Assembly (NCBI GenBank): GCA_003280515.1
Contig: QCER01000011.1
Location: 1 to 61,441 of the forward strand
Source of the DNA: Prochlorococcus sp. AG-355-P18
GTDB lineage: Bacteria > Cyanobacteriota > Cyanobacteriia > PCC-6307 > Cyanobiaceae
Direction of reading: 5' to 3'
Length of the DNA stretch: 61,441 nt
A program made the translations under genes and the position numbers. Position 1 is the first letter of the stretch; each line of letters starts with the position of its first letter. A model generated the notes under the pieces. The model saw only the letters and a list, made by a program, of their open reading frames with translations. It was not told the DNA's origin and did no database searches. Below are positions 21,889 through 28,125 of the stretch, piece by piece.

Positions 21889-22551
21889 ATGACTTATTCA
21901 ACTAATTTTTCGATAGAGGATCTACGCTTTGATAATTATGGATTAATCCCTGCAATAGCACAAGATTGGCTTGACGGATCAATTCTTATGCTTGCTTGGA
22001 TGAACAAAGAATCTTTGACAATGACACTTGAAACCAAAAACATTCATTATTGGAGTAGATCAAGATCCGAAATTTGGCGAAAAGGAGCTACAAGTGGAAG
22101 TACCCAAATACTCAAGGAGATAAGATTCGACTGCGATAATGATGCACTAATCCTTTTGATTGAACAAAATGGTTCAGGAGCATGTCACACTGGGGAAAAA
22201 AGTTGTTTTTTCAACGAAATCAAAATTAATCAAAGTGATAAAAAAGAGAAAAAAACAACTCCCTTCTCAAATATTTGCTCTGAATTATTCAATACAATTA
22301 ACGAAAGATCAATAAATCCATCAGAAAAAAGTTACACAAATCATTTATTAACAAAAGGTAGTAATACTATTTTGAAAAAGATAGGAGAGGAATCTGCAGA
22401 GTTTATAATGGCTTGCAAAGATAATGATAAAAATTCAATCTCAAATGAAGCTGCTGATTTAATTTATCATCTGCAAGTAGCCCTTATGCATAAAGGGGTT
22501 GAGTGGAGAGATGTACTTGCTGTTCTAGAATCAAGAAGAAAAATTAAATAA
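21889..22551 (+). CDS. hisI: Bifunctional PR-AMP cyclohydrolase / PR-ATP pyrophosphatase
   Basis: Two-domain histidine enzyme catalysing steps 2 and 3. The N-terminal HisI domain (about 1-115) has HYWSRSRSEIWRKGATSG and the metal-binding cysteine segment GSGACHTGEKSCF. The C-terminal HisE domain (about 135-220) has KKIGEESAEFIMACKD and NEAADLIYHLQVALMHKGV. At 220 residues it fits HisIE fusions. HisG (38.3-38.9 kb) is the other his gene in the window. Divergently placed from the PTPS-family gene with a 54-bp spacer. Confidence 0.96.
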   Translation: MTYSTNFSIEDLRFDNYGLIPAIAQDWLDGSILMLAWMNKESLTMTLETKNIHYWSRSRSEIWRKGATSGSTQILKEIRFDCDNDALILLIEQNGSGACHTGEKSCFFNEIKINQSDKKEKKTTPFSNICSELFNTINERSINPSEKSYTNHLLTKGSNTILKKIGEESAEFIMACKDNDKNSISNEAADLIYHLQVALMHKGVEWRDVLAVLESRRKIK

Positions 22552-22613
22552 TTAAAATTTTTAACTTTTTATCCTAAAAATTTCAAAAAATAATGTTAAT
22601 TAACTAATTAATA

Positions 22614-22642
22614 ATTATTAATTAATTATTAATTAATTATTA
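22614..22642. repeat. 11-bp AT-rich tandem repeat upstream of sigma factor
   Basis: The unit ATTATTAATTA occurs 2.6 times without mismatch (22614-22624, 22625-22635, 22636-22642), with a less perfect copy just upstream. The 11-bp period is close to one helical turn, so it may give curved DNA in the sigma-factor promoter region. No function is proven. Confidence 0.6.
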
Positions 22643-22701
22643 CATGTATGGCTTATTACTAAATTGACTATAAGTTAAATATATCAACAATGAGGTAAAT
22701 C

Positions 22702-23625
22702 GTGAGTTCATTAAGCGATTTTCTTGGAGAAATAGGTCGTCATCAACTTTTGACTCCCGAAAGAGAACTCACAATGGGCAGAAAAGTCCAAGAAATGGTT
22801 GTACTTCTTAATAGATGTCATGAGGCAGGAGGGAAAGGCCCCGCTTGTGAATACTCTGAAGCTGAGAGAAAAAAGATAAAAATTGGTGAAAAAGCTAAAA
22901 ACGAGATGATAACAGCCAACCTAAGACTAGTTGTCAACCTCGCCAAGAGATACCAAGGGAAAGGATTAGAATTACTGGACTTAATTCAGGAGGGTACACT
23001 AGGTCTTACAAGGGCCGTAGAAAAATATGATCCGTCAAGAGGACATAGATTTTCCACCTATGCTTATTGGTGGATTAGACAAGGTTTAAATAGAGCATTG
23101 TCAACTCAAAGTAGAACGATAAGGATCCCTGTTAACATTAATGAAAAACTTACAAAACTAAGATCAGCAAAATCAAAGCTTATGCAACTTAAGGGTATTC
23201 CACCTACTAGTGATGAGCTAGCTGAGGAAATGAAAATAACCAAAGAGGAAATAGACGAACTCCTTTCTTGTGAATTAAGAAGCATCACTGTTAGTCTCCA
23301 AGGTACTGTTAAATCAAAATCAGATCCTTCCGAGTTAGTTGATATTCTTCCAAGTGATCAAACTCCCCCAATGGAATTAGCCGAATTAGCCGAAAGGACA
23401 GCCTCGGCTTGGAAGTTATTAGATAAAGCAAATTTAACTGAGAAAGAAAGAAAGATAGTAAGCTTAAGATTTGGTTTAGACGGCTCAAATGAATGGAGAA
23501 CTTTAGCTGAAGTTGCAAGACATATGAGTTGTAGCAGGGAATATTGCCGACAAGTTGTGCAACGTGCTTTAAGAAAACTTAGAAAAGCAGGAATACAGAA
23601 TGGATTAGTTGATAGTATTAGCTAA
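22702..23625 (+). CDS. Group 2 sigma-70 family RNA polymerase sigma factor
   Basis: 307-residue sigma factor lacking region 1.1. Region 2 reads ITANLRLVVNLAKRYQGKGLELLDLIQEGTLGLTRAVEKYDPSRGHRFSTYAYWWIRQGLNRAL in consecutive pieces (about 76-135); region 4 has the HTH ...EVARHMSCSREYCRQVVQRALRKLR near the C-terminus. Cyanobacterial group 2 sigmas drive responses to light, nutrients and the diel cycle. Start is GTG at 22702, preceded by GAGGT at 22692-22696 as a good ribosome-binding site. It follows an AT-repeat leader of about 150 bp, and a DUF1232 gene follows after 37 bp. Confidence 0.93.
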   Translation: MSSLSDFLGEIGRHQLLTPERELTMGRKVQEMVVLLNRCHEAGGKGPACEYSEAERKKIKIGEKAKNEMITANLRLVVNLAKRYQGKGLELLDLIQEGTLGLTRAVEKYDPSRGHRFSTYAYWWIRQGLNRALSTQSRTIRIPVNINEKLTKLRSAKSKLMQLKGIPPTSDELAEEMKITKEEIDELLSCELRSITVSLQGTVKSKSDPSELVDILPSDQTPPMELAELAERTASAWKLLDKANLTEKERKIVSLRFGLDGSNEWRTLAEVARHMSCSREYCRQVVQRALRKLRKAGIQNGLVDSIS

Positions 23626-23662
23626 AAATTCCATTAAAAATATTTAAATTTCATTTATAAGG

Positions 23663-24031
23663 ATGAAAGAGAATTACAAAACTCAAGAAAAAATCTATGA
23701 TGCTGAAGTTTTAGAAAGTTCAACATTTGATGAAAATATCATTATCAAGATTCTTATTAAAGCGGGAAGAACGATTGCCAAGCCTGCCTTAGAAGTCTTG
23801 GAGATGGCATTAGATCCTTATACTCCTGCACAAGTGAGAGTTTCATTAATGGCTGCTCTAGCATATTTGATTATGCCATTTGATCTTTTCCCTGACTTTA
23901 TGCCTTTAGTTGGTTTTAGTGATGATTTTGTAGCCCTCACAGCAGTACTCAGTATATGGAGCAAATACATGACTCCTTCAATAAGAGCAAGAGCAGAGGA
24001 TAAGCTTAATAAGTTATTTCCTTTTTATTGA
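23663..24031 (+). CDS. DUF1232 (YkvA-type) membrane protein
   Basis: 122-residue protein with the DUF1232 core LMAALAYLIMPFDLFPDFMPLVGFSDDFVAL (about 68-95, given here as a pattern of two short hydrophobic segments around P-D-P/F). The family is widespread and its function unknown; members are membrane-associated. Start is ATG 23663 behind AAGG. Its stop codon (24029-24031) directly abuts the ATG of the next gene, which suggests coupled translation. Confidence 0.8.
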   Translation: MKENYKTQEKIYDAEVLESSTFDENIIIKILIKAGRTIAKPALEVLEMALDPYTPAQVRVSLMAALAYLIMPFDLFPDFMPLVGFSDDFVALTAVLSIWSKYMTPSIRARAEDKLNKLFPFY

Positions 24032-24352
24032 ATGAGTAAATTATCTATAGAGGAAGAAAAAGAACTCGTCTCCTTCATTAAAGATTGGTTAAAAACGCAT
24101 GGATTTACCCAAAAAGACTTATCAAATGAATTAAATATTAAATCGAGTAGAACCTCCGAGATTATTCTCAAAATTAAAGAATTATATAAAAAAGGCGGCA
24201 TGTTCAATATTGCAAAAAGTCTTATAAAGATTGAGCAAAAATGGTTAAACAATATCAAGAACGATTATCTAGAAACAAAACAAACACCACCATATAATCA
24301 ATTAGATATCGACTCATTAGTAAACCAGATAAATCAAGATACTAGTAAATAA
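24032..24352 (+). CDS. Small HTH-like hypothetical protein
   Basis: 106-residue basic protein. The segment LKTHGFTQKDLSNELNIKSS (about 20-39) resembles a helix-turn-helix of XRE type (FTQKDLSNELNI followed by a recognition-helix-like SRTSEIILKIKEL). I do not recognise a named family. It directly abuts the DUF1232 gene, so they form one transcription unit behind the sigma factor. A DNA-binding regulator is an inference from the pattern only. About 190 bp of AT-rich sequence with no visible gene follows. Confidence 0.55.
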   Translation: MSKLSIEEEKELVSFIKDWLKTHGFTQKDLSNELNIKSSRTSEIILKIKELYKKGGMFNIAKSLIKIEQKWLNNIKNDYLETKQTPPYNQLDIDSLVNQINQDTSK

Positions 24353-24544
24353 ATATTATTTAAAAAAATATATTTTTAATTAAAAATATTATAACCACTT
24401 AAAACTAAAGTTTAAATAAATATCGTTTTAACTCCTAAATAAGAAAATAATTGAATTATTAAAGCAAGAATATTATGTATTTCTAAGTTAAATTAATTCT
24501 TTTAATAGATATTTAATAATTACTAAATTTTTCGTTAATTATAT

Positions 24545-24814
24545 TTAAAATGCTTGAATCCAGGGATAAATATCATAATTAATCCATATACCTTTTTTCC
24601 AATATATATCCTCCTCAATAAGATCTTTCAACTCGTTTACATCATTAGCATTAAAAATTCCAAACAAATATTTGGTACATTTTGTTGGCCCTAATGTAAC
24701 TAAAATATCGCTATCTTTTAAGTTTTGAAGTCTCTTAAGATGTTGTTCTCTAAATGGTTCCCTTTTAATAATTGCATCTTCACAGTACCTTCCAAAAACT
24801 ACAAACTTTTCCAT
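24545..24814 (-). CDS. YCII-related (YciI-like) domain protein
   Basis: 89-residue protein of the ferredoxin-like YCII fold: VVFGRYCEDAIIKREPFREQHLKRL, then GPTKCTKYLFGIFNANDVNELKDLI, then a W-rich end. YciI-like proteins have a conserved His; here His is in REQH. The biochemical role is poorly defined. I place the start at ATG 24814 because residues before it are non-conserved hydrophobic sequence. It is convergent with the upstream HTH-like gene across a 192-bp gap and divergent from the cyAbrB gene. Confidence 0.75.
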   Translation of the reverse strand: MEKFVVFGRYCEDAIIKREPFREQHLKRLQNLKDSDILVTLGPTKCTKYLFGIFNANDVNELKDLIEEDIYWKKGIWINYDIYPWIQAF

Positions 24815-24911
24815 TTTTAAATATAAATAATAGGATGAAAAGATACTTAATAATTGCATATATTACACGCAGATTGCTATGTTATTTAATACAACTTTCT
24901 TTAAATTAATT

Positions 24912-25268
24912 ATGCTAACTGGTAGCGATCTCCTTGCAAAAGTTAAAGAACTTGGTGATGTTAGCAAATCTGACCTAGTTCGCGCCTGTGGATATGTTTC
25001 CACTAAGAAAAACGGAGGTGAGCGCTTAAACTTTACGGCATTTTATGAAGCACTTTTAGAAGCAAAAGGGGTTAATCTTGGTGATTCTGGAGTTGCAGGT
25101 ATTGGAAAAGGTGGAAGAAAACTTAGTTATATTGCTACAGTTCAAGGCAATGGAAATCTTCTGATCGGGAAAGCATATACAGCACTTCTTGATTTAAAAG
25201 CAGGTGATGAATTCGAAATAAAGCTCGGAAGAAAACAAATAAGATTATTACCTACAGAAGAATCATAA
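24912..25268 (+). CDS. cyAbrB family transcriptional regulator
   Basis: 118-residue protein of the cyanobacterial AbrB type, a pleiotropic DNA-binding regulator of carbon/nitrogen balance in this phylum. The N-terminal half begins MLTGSDLLAKVKELGDVSKSD and the C-terminal half carries an AbrB-like swapped-hairpin segment (GNLLIGKAYTALLDLKAGDEFEIKLG). In cyAbrB the DNA-binding part is at the C-terminus, unlike Bacillus AbrB. I choose ATG 24912 rather than the upstream ATG 24879. An 82-bp AT-rich spacer follows. Confidence 0.85.
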   Translation: MLTGSDLLAKVKELGDVSKSDLVRACGYVSTKKNGGERLNFTAFYEALLEAKGVNLGDSGVAGIGKGGRKLSYIATVQGNGNLLIGKAYTALLDLKAGDEFEIKLGRKQIRLLPTEES

Positions 25269-25350
25269 AGAAAACAAAAATAAATTGGTTATATCATTAT
25301 AAATTAATTTTCTATAAATAATTCTTTTAATTAATAAATTATCTTTGTAT

Positions 25351-26193
25351 TTATTTGTTTTGATCAGCAGCTAAACGCATTTCTTTACAAAACTCACCAA
25401 CATGATCAACAACATCTTTTTCACTTGAGCTCGAGATTCGTTTTACAAATGCACTCCCAATAATTACTCCATCTGCTCCCCACTCACGAACTTTATTAAC
25501 ATGTTCTGAAGTGGATATTCCAAAACCAACAGCAATTGGATTGCTATTTACATCTTTTAATTTAGAGATAAGACGTTCTACTCTATTTTCCATTTTATTT
25601 CTCTCACCAGTGACCCCTGTAACACTTACTAAATAAGTAAAACCTTTTGTATGATCAGATATTTGTTTCATTCTTTCAAAAGGAGTAGTTGGAGCCACCA
25701 ATAAAATTAAGTCCATATAGTGGCTACTTACTATTTTAGAAAATTTATAAGCTTCCTCTAAAGGGAGATCAGGAACTATTAGGCCAGAAACTCCAGCATT
25801 AGATGCCATCTCACAAAACTTTTCAAAGCCAAAAGATAGTAATGGATTTAAGTAAGAAAAAAGGATGATGGGAATATTTAATTTACCTTTTAAAGACTCT
25901 AAAAGAGTAATTACTTTTCTTAGGCTAGTGCCTGACTTTAAGGCGCGAGAGGCCGCCACTTGAATAACTGGTCCGTCTGCGAGTGGGTCACTGTAAGGGA
26001 TACCTAATTCAATAAGGTCAGCTCCATTTTCTTGTAACTTTAATAAGATCTCAGACGTTATTTCAATATTGGGATCCCCAGCCATTATGAAAGGCATCAA
26101 AGCTAATTTTTTTTTATTTTTTAACTCATAAAACATCTTATCTATCTTAGATAAAGATTCATTTTTAGTGATTTGCATTTTGTTATCTTTCAT
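25351..26193 (-). CDS. trpA: Tryptophan synthase alpha chain
   Basis: TIM-barrel subunit that cleaves indole-3-glycerol phosphate to indole and G3P for the beta subunit. Signatures are LMPFIMAGDPN (about 36-46), DLIELGIPYSDPLADGPVIQ (catalytic Glu and Asp) and the phosphate-binding VGFGIST and GVIIGSAFV. The 280-residue length is slightly longer than usual because of a lysine-rich N-terminus. It is the last gene of ndhL-DUF3007-trpA (spacers 4 and 28 bp). TrpF lies at 57.3 kb. Confidence 0.97.
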   Translation of the reverse strand: MKDNKMQITKNESLSKIDKMFYELKNKKKLALMPFIMAGDPNIEITSEILLKLQENGADLIELGIPYSDPLADGPVIQVAASRALKSGTSLRKVITLLESLKGKLNIPIILFSYLNPLLSFGFEKFCEMASNAGVSGLIVPDLPLEEAYKFSKIVSSHYMDLILLVAPTTPFERMKQISDHTKGFTYLVSVTGVTGERNKMENRVERLISKLKDVNSNPIAVGFGISTSEHVNKVREWGADGVIIGSAFVKRISSSSEKDVVDHVGEFCKEMRLAADQNK

Positions 26194-26221
26194 GATTTTT
26201 AGAAATTTTTCTATGAAATAT

Positions 26222-26542
26222 TTATGTATTTTTTTCTAAATCTTCCATTAGTTTTTGCTGCTCTTCCTTTGATAATGAGTTGAATTTGGCTTCTAGTTTA
26301 TCATTAACAACTTTTTCATACTCTTTTCTATAACGCTTCCTTTGTTCCATAAAAGTCATTTTTCCATTTATAACTCTATAAACATAAGATGTTACCCAAG
26401 TAATAACAATAAAAATCAAAATACAACTTGAGAGAGTCGTGGTTGTAAAATTGTCGATCCCAATTTGCGGTGCAAATTTATAACTAATTAATCCTATTAA
26501 TGAAAAAAATAAACCTATTTGTATAACTTTTCCTTTAGTCAA
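26222..26542 (-). CDS. DUF3007 family membrane protein
   Basis: 106-residue protein with two membrane helices (about 7-25 and 39-58) and a charged C-terminal tail (EEQQKLMEDLEK). It matches DUF3007 as I know it, a family of cyanobacteria and plastids commonly next to ndhL. Function is unknown; the constant ndhL neighbourhood suggests a link to NDH-1 or thylakoid membranes. Start is TTG at 26542, 4 bp after the ndhL stop. Confidence 0.75.
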   Translation of the reverse strand: MTKGKVIQIGLFFSLIGLISYKFAPQIGIDNFTTTTLSSCILIFIVITWVTSYVYRVINGKMTFMEQRKRYRKEYEKVVNDKLEAKFNSLSKEEQQKLMEDLEKNT

Positions 26543-26546
26543 TTAT

Positions 26547-26780
26547 TTACCCTTTACCACTTCCTTTTAGTCTGAGGTTTAAAAATGGAGAAAATAAAAT
26601 TAAACCTGGAAAGAAAAGAAATACAAGGCCATAAATTCCTAATCTTTCAAATTTGCCCATAATATTCCATCTGTTATTCATCCAGTAAAATAGTAACAAT
26701 GGGATAACCAATAAATAGATAGAAACAACTCCGATATAAGCAATTAAAGTAGCGAATGAATTATTAAAAAAACTTTCCAT
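26547..26780 (-). CDS. ndhL: NAD(P)H-quinone oxidoreductase subunit L
   Basis: 77-residue small membrane subunit of NDH-1, specific to oxygenic phototrophs. Two membrane helices (about 10-33 and 47-65) flank the loop [20 protein letters not shown], the part of NdhL that is most conserved. It is first in a three-gene unit with DUF3007 and trpA. Length is usual. tRNA-Leu lies 79 bp upstream on the same strand, so its promoter must sit in the short spacer or within the tRNA transcription unit. Confidence 0.9.
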   Translation of the reverse strand: MESFFNNSFATLIAYIGVVSIYLLVIPLLLFYWMNNRWNIMGKFERLGIYGLVFLFFPGLILFSPFLNLRLKGSGKG

Positions 26781-26858
26781 TTTAATTTATGTTTGCTTAG
26801 TTAAAACATAACAACTATTGGAAGTTATCGTCAGAACTAAAAATAAATAATTTAATAA

Positions 26859-26944
26859 TGGGAGTGGGGGGACTTGAACCCCCACGAGCTAAATCGCTCG
26901 ACGGATTTTAAGTCCGGCGCGTCTACCAATTCCGCCACACTCCC
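26859..26944 (-). tRNA. trnL-UAA: tRNA-Leu(UAA)
   Basis: Acceptor stem GGGAGTG/CACTCCC, D-arm with GGTAGACG, anticodon loop CTTAAAA with anticodon TAA, a long variable arm CGAGC-GATTTA-GCTCG, and a T-arm GTTCAAGT with a GGGGG/CCCCC stem. These make a complete type II leucine tRNA. Discriminator base is A, and CCA is not encoded. The anticodon loop is uninterrupted: no group I intron, although many other cyanobacteria have one in this tRNA. Its 5' half and upstream flank recur at 27984-28104. Confidence 0.97.
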
Positions 26945-27022
26945 AAAAGGAATTTGCGCTTTTTTATCGTAGCTGAAAGCAACCCATTTAACCAAGAAAA
27001 ATGCGAATATTTACATTTTTTG
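26903..27022. repeat. Direct repeat copy 1: tRNA-Leu 5' half plus flank
   Basis: From the anticodon stem of tRNA-Leu through its 5' end and about 78 bp of upstream sequence, this stretch recurs in the same orientation at 27984-28104. Shared blocks include TCCGGCGCGTCTACCAATT, ACTCCCAAAAGGAATTT, TTAACCAAGAAAAAT and GAATATTTACATTTTT. It is the intact tRNA end of the pair. Confidence 0.85.
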
Positions 27023-27120
27023 GAGACTCATGGACGAGCTAGAACTATTTAAAAATTAATTGATTAAAATCCATCGCTATAACTTAATTATCGAAATATA
27101 AGGGGCACTTAGCTCATTTT

Positions 27121-27333
27121 TTAATGGTTATGTTCATGCATACTGCATGGCATCCATTTATCTCCCATTTGATGAGCGCCTTCACAGTCAAATTTATAAG
27201 CTTCTTTTTCAGCCTGTTCTTTTGTATCAAATAACATTGGCATTTTCATTTCTTTTTTAATAGGTTTACTTGAACATCCTAATGAAAGAATTGTTATTGA
27301 AAGAAAAGGAATAAGAGAAATAAAGTTTTTCAA
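27121..27333 (-). CDS. Small lipoprotein, DUF3721-like
   Basis: 70-residue predicted lipoprotein. The N-terminal hydrophobic signal ends in the lipobox LSLGC with Cys20, so the protein is likely anchored to a membrane. The mature part, MLFDTKEQAEKEAYKFDCEG then AHQMGDKWMPCSMH, fits DUF3721, a short motif family of picocyanobacteria with conserved Cys, Met and His that could bind metal. Function is unknown. It starts at TTG 27333, with no ATG before the signal. It lies alone inside the tRNA-Leu-bounded segment. Confidence 0.7.
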   Translation of the reverse strand: MKNFISLIPFLSITILSLGCSSKPIKKEMKMPMLFDTKEQAEKEAYKFDCEGAHQMGDKWMPCSMHEHNH

Positions 27334-27424
27334 AATTAATTTATAAATCGAAGCACTTTAGTATTTAATTTTTTTTTCAGTATCTAAGAAATAAATTTTG
27401 AAATATTTTCTTTTCATTTATTAC

Positions 27425-27469
27425 TTGCATCCAAAGACCACTGCTTTGCTTTAGAAGTAATGGATGCAA
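27425..27469. other. Inverted repeat / hairpin in gene-free stretch
   Basis: Perfect 9-bp arms TTGCATCCA (27425-27433) and TGGATGCAA (27461-27469), separated by 27 bp. It lies in sequence with no gene, inside the tRNA-Leu-bounded segment. It could be a hairpin of a small RNA, a regulator site or a recombination site; nothing seen decides between these. Confidence 0.45.
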
Positions 27470-27600
27470 TATTATTCTCTAAAGTAATTGATGTAAGTGT
27501 GGTTTTTATTTTAAAAATAAAATCATATTAATTTTTATTTATTTTTAATAATGCTATTTTGAAATTTAAGTTTAAAAGCTAATTTATTTGCATCTTTGAT

Positions 27601-27621
27601 ATTGATTATCAGTCGATCTAA
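27601..27621. repeat. 21-bp imperfect direct repeat, left copy
   Basis: Matches 27829-27849 at 19 of 21 positions: ATTGATT, two differing bases, then the 12-bp core CAGTCGATCTAA. The two copies bracket the PsbY-like gene 228 bp apart. The left copy is 86 bp upstream of that gene's ATG. Confidence 0.65.
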
Positions 27622-27706
27622 CCTCGACTCTACTTTTTTAGATAAAGTACCTATATTCTCTTATTGATTTAGAAGTTATTATTTTTGCAAATAACAGGAT
27701 TAAAAA

Positions 27707-27829
27707 ATGATGAAACTTGCGATCATTTTCTTACCAATTATCTTTGCACTTATATGGGCTTTGTTTATTGGGTTAAGAATAAATAAAGTAGAAACTAGAG
27801 ATGGAAAGAGAAAATTAATTAATTATTAA
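27707..27829 (+). CDS. PsbY-like single-helix membrane peptide
   Basis: A 40-residue open frame starting ATG ATG at 27707/27710 and ending TAA at 27827-27829. It has one membrane helix (KLAIIFLPIIFALIWALFIG) and a basic tail (TRDGKRKLINY). The helix shows the spacing P-x3-A-x2-W-A-x-F, which I recall from photosystem II protein PsbY of other cyanobacteria, including the P-A-W-A-F positions. The match is by memory and short, so PsbY is tentative; any small thylakoid peptide is possible. An ATAACAGGATT stretch 10-20 bp upstream may act as a weak ribosome-binding site. It is bracketed by 21-bp direct repeats. Confidence 0.5.
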   Translation: MMKLAIIFLPIIFALIWALFIGLRINKVETRDGKRKLINY

Positions 27830-27849
27830 TTGATTGACAGTCGATCTAA
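27829..27849. repeat. 21-bp imperfect direct repeat, right copy
   Basis: Second copy of the 27601-27621 repeat, with the same CAGTCGATCTAA core at 27838-27849. It overlaps the last base of the PsbY-like stop codon, so the pair encloses that gene almost exactly on this side. Confidence 0.65.
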
Positions 27850-27983
27850 AAAAAGGAGCATGGATCGCGCTAGATGATGTTGTGGATATTTATCCTTTAG
27901 TGGATAGGTTATAAAGTAAGAAAGCGACTGGCTTTTGACCAATCGCTAAAGGTTTGTGTACTTAAGTGTAATAAAATCTATCT

Positions 27984-28027
27984 GGTTTTTAAATCCGGCG
28001 CGTCTACCAATTACGCCCTACACTCCC
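27984..28027 (-). pseudogene. tRNA-Leu 5'-half remnant
   Basis: Minus-strand fragment equivalent to positions 1 to about 43 of tRNA-Leu(UAA): acceptor 5' strand GGGAGTG, D-arm, and the anticodon arm with TTTAAA. It has a 2-nt insertion near the acceptor/D-arm junction and two or three substitutions, and lacks the variable arm, T-arm and acceptor 3' strand, so it cannot fold as a tRNA. Confidence 0.85.
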
Positions 28028-28104
28028 AAAAGGAATTTACATTTTTTATCTTTAATGAAATTAACTCAATTAACCAAGAAAAATTGGAATATTTACATTT
28101 TTAA
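27984..28104. repeat. Direct repeat copy 2: degenerate tRNA-Leu 5' half plus flank
   Basis: Same-orientation copy of 26903-27022, about 1.08 kb away. Similarity continues about 78 bp past the tRNA end (AAAAGGAATTT, TTAACCAAGAAAAAT, GAATATTTACATTTTT), with scattered substitutions and small gaps. This shows that more than the tRNA core was duplicated. Confidence 0.85.
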
Positions 28105-28125
28105 TTGTCAGATTAAATCTAATTT

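Larger units (their letters stand above)
26945..28125. other. tRNA-Leu-bounded accessory-like region
   Basis: About 1.2 kb between tRNA-Leu and pyrC. From left to right it holds the upstream flank of the tRNA (to 27022); nothing clear to 27120; a DUF3721-like lipoprotein on the minus strand; a 374-bp gene-free stretch with a 9-bp inverted repeat (27425-27469) and an AT palindrome (TTTTATTTT/AAAATAAAA, about 27502-27520); a 40-codon PsbY-like gene between 21-bp direct repeats; about 130 bp with no clear gene; and the degenerate tRNA-Leu copy. No integrase, transposase or complete terminal inverted repeats are seen. The layout looks like the scar of an insertion at the tRNA, but this is inference. 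Confidence 0.5.

Noticed and set aside
27834..27914. 26-codon TTG-start frame right after the 21-bp repeat, plus strand
   Set aside because: Too short, weak start and no homology recognised; it may be chance in an AT-rich stretch, though GAWIALDDVVDIYPLVD reads protein-like.
26945..28125. Active mobile element or integrase in the tRNA-Leu segment
   Set aside because: No tyrosine or serine recombinase, transposase or complete terminal repeats were found in the 1.2 kb; only the repeat footprint remains.
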